Source: Pristimantibacillus sp052113225 (GTDB lineage: Bacteria > Bacillota > Bacilli > Paenibacillales > Paenibacillaceae). From it: a DNA stretch of 64,000 nt. The notes beneath the pieces are model-generated. The model was not told where the DNA came from, ran no database searches, and was given only the letters and a program-made list of their open reading frames with translations. The position numbers and the translations under genes are program-made. The stretch covers positions 248,001-312,000 of the forward strand of contig NZ_JBFRCT010000006.1 of assembly GCF_052113225.1 (NCBI RefSeq), written 5' to 3'. This document shows positions 62,305-64,000 of the stretch, piece after piece. How positions within the stretch are numbered: position 1 is the first letter of the stretch; every line of letters begins with the position of its first letter.

Positions 62305-63313
62305 GGATAGGAGATACGGACCGGCGGATAATTAATTCCGCGGGCAGGACGATTTTTTTCCAAGGACCGGCTTCCTCTTTGTTCTGAATACGGTCAATTA
62401 GCATCTGCATGCCAAGATAACCGAATTGATAGGCTTGCTGCGCGGCAACCGTCATGAACGGATCCACTTCGGAGTAGGGGCCAAAATCATCAAAGCAGAC
62501 GATCGAGATATCGTCTGGAATTTGGAGACTCCGCTTCCGCAGCAGGCGGATGACCTCGATAGCCAGCACATTATTGCCAGCAACGACCGCTGTTGGGAGC
62601 GGTTGAAGCGAATCCAGCCAAGCCTCCATCTCCGACAGATCATTACGAGGCCCGTAGCTCGTCTCGAATACGATTTTCTCGTCGTAGGTGAGTCCATTCA
62701 AGATGAGTGCTTCCTTGTAGCCCTCTAGTCGAAGCCTCGCACTGGATATCGTATCCGAACCATTAACGATTGCAATTCGTTGATGCCCTTGCTGCACAAG
62801 GTGGTTGACTAACCCCCTAGCGCCTTCCTTGCTATCTCCAAGCACAATATCACATTCCACGCCCGGTACTTCCCGGTCCAGCAGGACAAACGGAATGTTA
62901 TGCCGCTGCAACGATTCGAGATGGGGCTGAGACGGATCTCCCGCTGGGGCAATCAACACGCCGTCCACGCGAGTCGTCAGAATCGTGTTAATATAATCGG
63001 CTTCCTTATCGAGGTTTTCATCACTGTTGCCAAACAGCAGGCGATAGCCGTTTTTAGTTGCAGCATCTTCTGCGCCACGCGACAGCGTTGTATAGAAGGG
63101 GTTCGTAATATCGGTAATAAGCAGGAATAAGCTTCGGGTCTGCTGCAGCACAAGGCTGCGGGCCATCTGGTTAGGAACGTAGTTCAATTCCTCCATCACT
63201 TTTTTGACTTTTGCCCTCGTCTTTTCACTTATTCTGCCTGTGTTATTGATAACTCTAGAAACGGTCATTGCGGATACATTGGCCTTCTCCGCAATATCAT
63301 AGATTGTAACCAT
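62300..63313 (-). CDS. LacI-family transcriptional regulator
   Basis: 337 aa. The N-terminal helix-turn-helix is TIYDIAEKANVSAMTVSRVI with the hinge helix YVPNQMARSLV. A periplasmic-binding-like effector domain follows (LFLLITDITNPFYTTLSRG, VLLDREVPGV, VCFDDFGPYSEVDP). It is divergent from an L-fucose isomerase gene with a GntR-like LacI operator between them, so it most likely represses deoxy-sugar catabolism and is released by a sugar or sugar intermediate. Confidence 0.92.
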   Translation of the reverse strand: MVTIYDIAEKANVSAMTVSRVINNTGRISEKTRAKVKKVMEELNYVPNQMARSLVLQQTRSLFLLITDITNPFYTTLSRGAEDAATKNGYRLLFGNSDENLDKEADYINTILTTRVDGVLIAPAGDPSQPHLESLQRHNIPFVLLDREVPGVECDIVLGDSKEGARGLVNHLVQQGHQRIAIVNGSDTISSARLRLEGYKEALILNGLTYDEKIVFETSYGPRNDLSEMEAWLDSLQPLPTAVVAGNNVLAIEVIRLLRKRSLQIPDDISIVCFDDFGPYSEVDPFMTVAAQQAYQFGYLGMQMLIDRIQNKEEAGPWKKIVLPAELIIRRSVSPIQ

Positions 63314-63395
63314 ACACGACTACTCCTCATCGACAATTCATGCTTTTATCTTACAAGAGAAAACGATTGACAGCAACAGTAGGTCTTGCTAAATT

Positions 63396-63412
63396 AGAGT
63401 TATCGGTAACAT
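63396..63412 (+). promoter_or_regulatory. Candidate LacI-family operator between lacI-type and fucI genes
   Basis: ATGTTACCGATAACT on the minus strand (core GTTATCGGTAAC at 63399-63410 on the plus strand) has inverted half-sites GTTA/TAAC with a central CG. It closely resembles the ATGTTACC-GGTAACAT type of operator known for GntR/IdnR-like LacI proteins. Confidence 0.55.
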
Positions 63413-63448
63413 TTTATATACACTATTCATTCATTTGGAGGGGTATTT

Positions 63449-64000
63449 ATGACGGACATCGCTTATCGCTTTCAGAATGGTTTTCCTAAGATCGGTATAC
63501 GGCCTACGATAGACGGACGACGCAAGGGAGTTCGCGAATCGCTTGAAGTACAAACGATGAACATGGCAAGATCGGTAGCTAATCTGATTTCAGAACATTT
63601 GCGCTATCCGAATGGTGAGCCGGTTGAATGTGTCATTGCAGAATCGACGATTGGCGGTGTGGCAGAAGCTGCTGCATGTGCAAATCAATTTGCCCGTGAG
63701 AATGTTGGGGTATCGATAACGGTAACGCCATGCTGGTGTTATGGTACGGAAACAATGGATATGAATGCTTCTATCCCGAATGCGGTATGGGGCTTTAACG
63801 GAACCGAACGCCCGGGCGCTGTTTATCTGGCAGCCGTACTCGCGGGTTATGCTCAGAAAGGGATTCCGGCGTTTGGTATATATGGTGAAGAGGTACAGGA
63901 ATCAACAGATACCACTATTCCTGATGATGTAAGAGGCAAATTGTTGTCGTTTGCGAAAGCTGGTCTTGCTGTAGCCTATATGCGCGGCAAATCCTATCTA
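63449..64000 (+). CDS. fucI: L-fucose isomerase, 3'-truncated by window edge
   Basis: The first 184 codons are visible; the frame is open to the last base. The start reads MTDIAYRFQNGFPKIGIRP followed by TIDGRRKGVRESLE, then VTPCWCYGTETMDM and PNAVWGFNGTERPGAVYLAA, all characteristic of FucI. The enzyme interconverts L-fucose and L-fuculose (and D-arabinose and D-ribulose) with Mn2+. GGAGGGG lies five bases before the ATG. It is divergent from a LacI regulator with a candidate operator between them. The full-length family is about 590 aa, so two thirds lie beyond the window. Confidence 0.93.
   Translation, partial: MTDIAYRFQNGFPKIGIRPTIDGRRKGVRESLEVQTMNMARSVANLISEHLRYPNGEPVECVIAESTIGGVAEAAACANQFARENVGVSITVTPCWCYGTETMDMNASIPNAVWGFNGTERPGAVYLAAVLAGYAQKGIPAFGIYGEEVQESTDTTIPDDVRGKLLSFAKAGLAVAYMRGKSYL

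Overview
The window looks like chromosomal DNA from a Paenibacillus-type Firmicute. Three things point there. Promoters, ribosome sites and a T-box leader are low-GC Gram-positive in style. There are many YesM/YesN two-component pairs beside CUT1 sugar ABC transporters. And one stretch (26.1-38.4 kb) has the gene order of the aldouronate utilisation cluster known from Paenibacillus sp. JDR-2: regulator pair, lplA-type binding protein, two permeases, GH67 aguA, GH10 xynA2, GH43 xynB. Species assignment is inference. No rRNA, tRNA, insertion sequence, phage or CRISPR array was seen.

Layout. 1-10.9 kb: an alpha-galactoside-type locus with two clan GH-D hydrolase paralogues, a YesM/YesN pair and a CUT1 transporter. 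11.0-11.9 kb: a small Gly/Cys-rich protein and a GNAT. 11.96-19.1 kb: a T-box-controlled branched-chain amino-acid operon, ilvB-ilvH-ilvC-leuA, followed by yjbQ and leuB. 19.1-19.9 kb: a 2-Cys peroxiredoxin with a PerR box. 20.0-22.9 kb: three tandem hairpins, a zinc-ribbon-like protein, and sigI-rsgI behind a sigma-I-like promoter. 23.0-26.1 kb: a soluble PAS kinase and leucyl aminopeptidase. 26.1-38.4 kb: the glucuronoxylan-oligomer cluster. 38.4-44.2 kb: stress and housekeeping genes (old yellow enzyme, AlkD-like repair, MFS, AraC regulator, PfpI). 44.4-54.5 kb: a third YesM/YesN-CUT1 locus with a GH32 fructosidase. 54.8-60.3 kb: a sugar-porter MFS and a three-component sugar sensor (anchored binding protein, LytS/YesM kinase, YesN regulator) like the XylFII-LytS-YesN D-xylose system. 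60.4-62.3 kb: a second soluble PAS kinase. 62.3-64 kb: a LacI regulator divergent from L-fucose isomerase, which runs off the window.

How it fits together: external xylan, galactoside and fructan fragments are probably sensed by YesM kinases, imported by CUT1 transporters that carry no ATPase gene of their own (a shared MsmX-type ATPase elsewhere is likely), and hydrolysed by enzymes without signal peptides. CcpA sites and a shared activator motif are visible in the xylan cluster.

The least explained material is intergenic. Two families of long imperfect palindromes (A: three copies; B: two copies) differ in sequence but keep base pairing through compensatory changes and share one conserved internal core. 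A smaller stem-loop (C) occurs as a tandem triplet and as single copies, one of them nested inside an A element. These are the best candidates for something not yet described.
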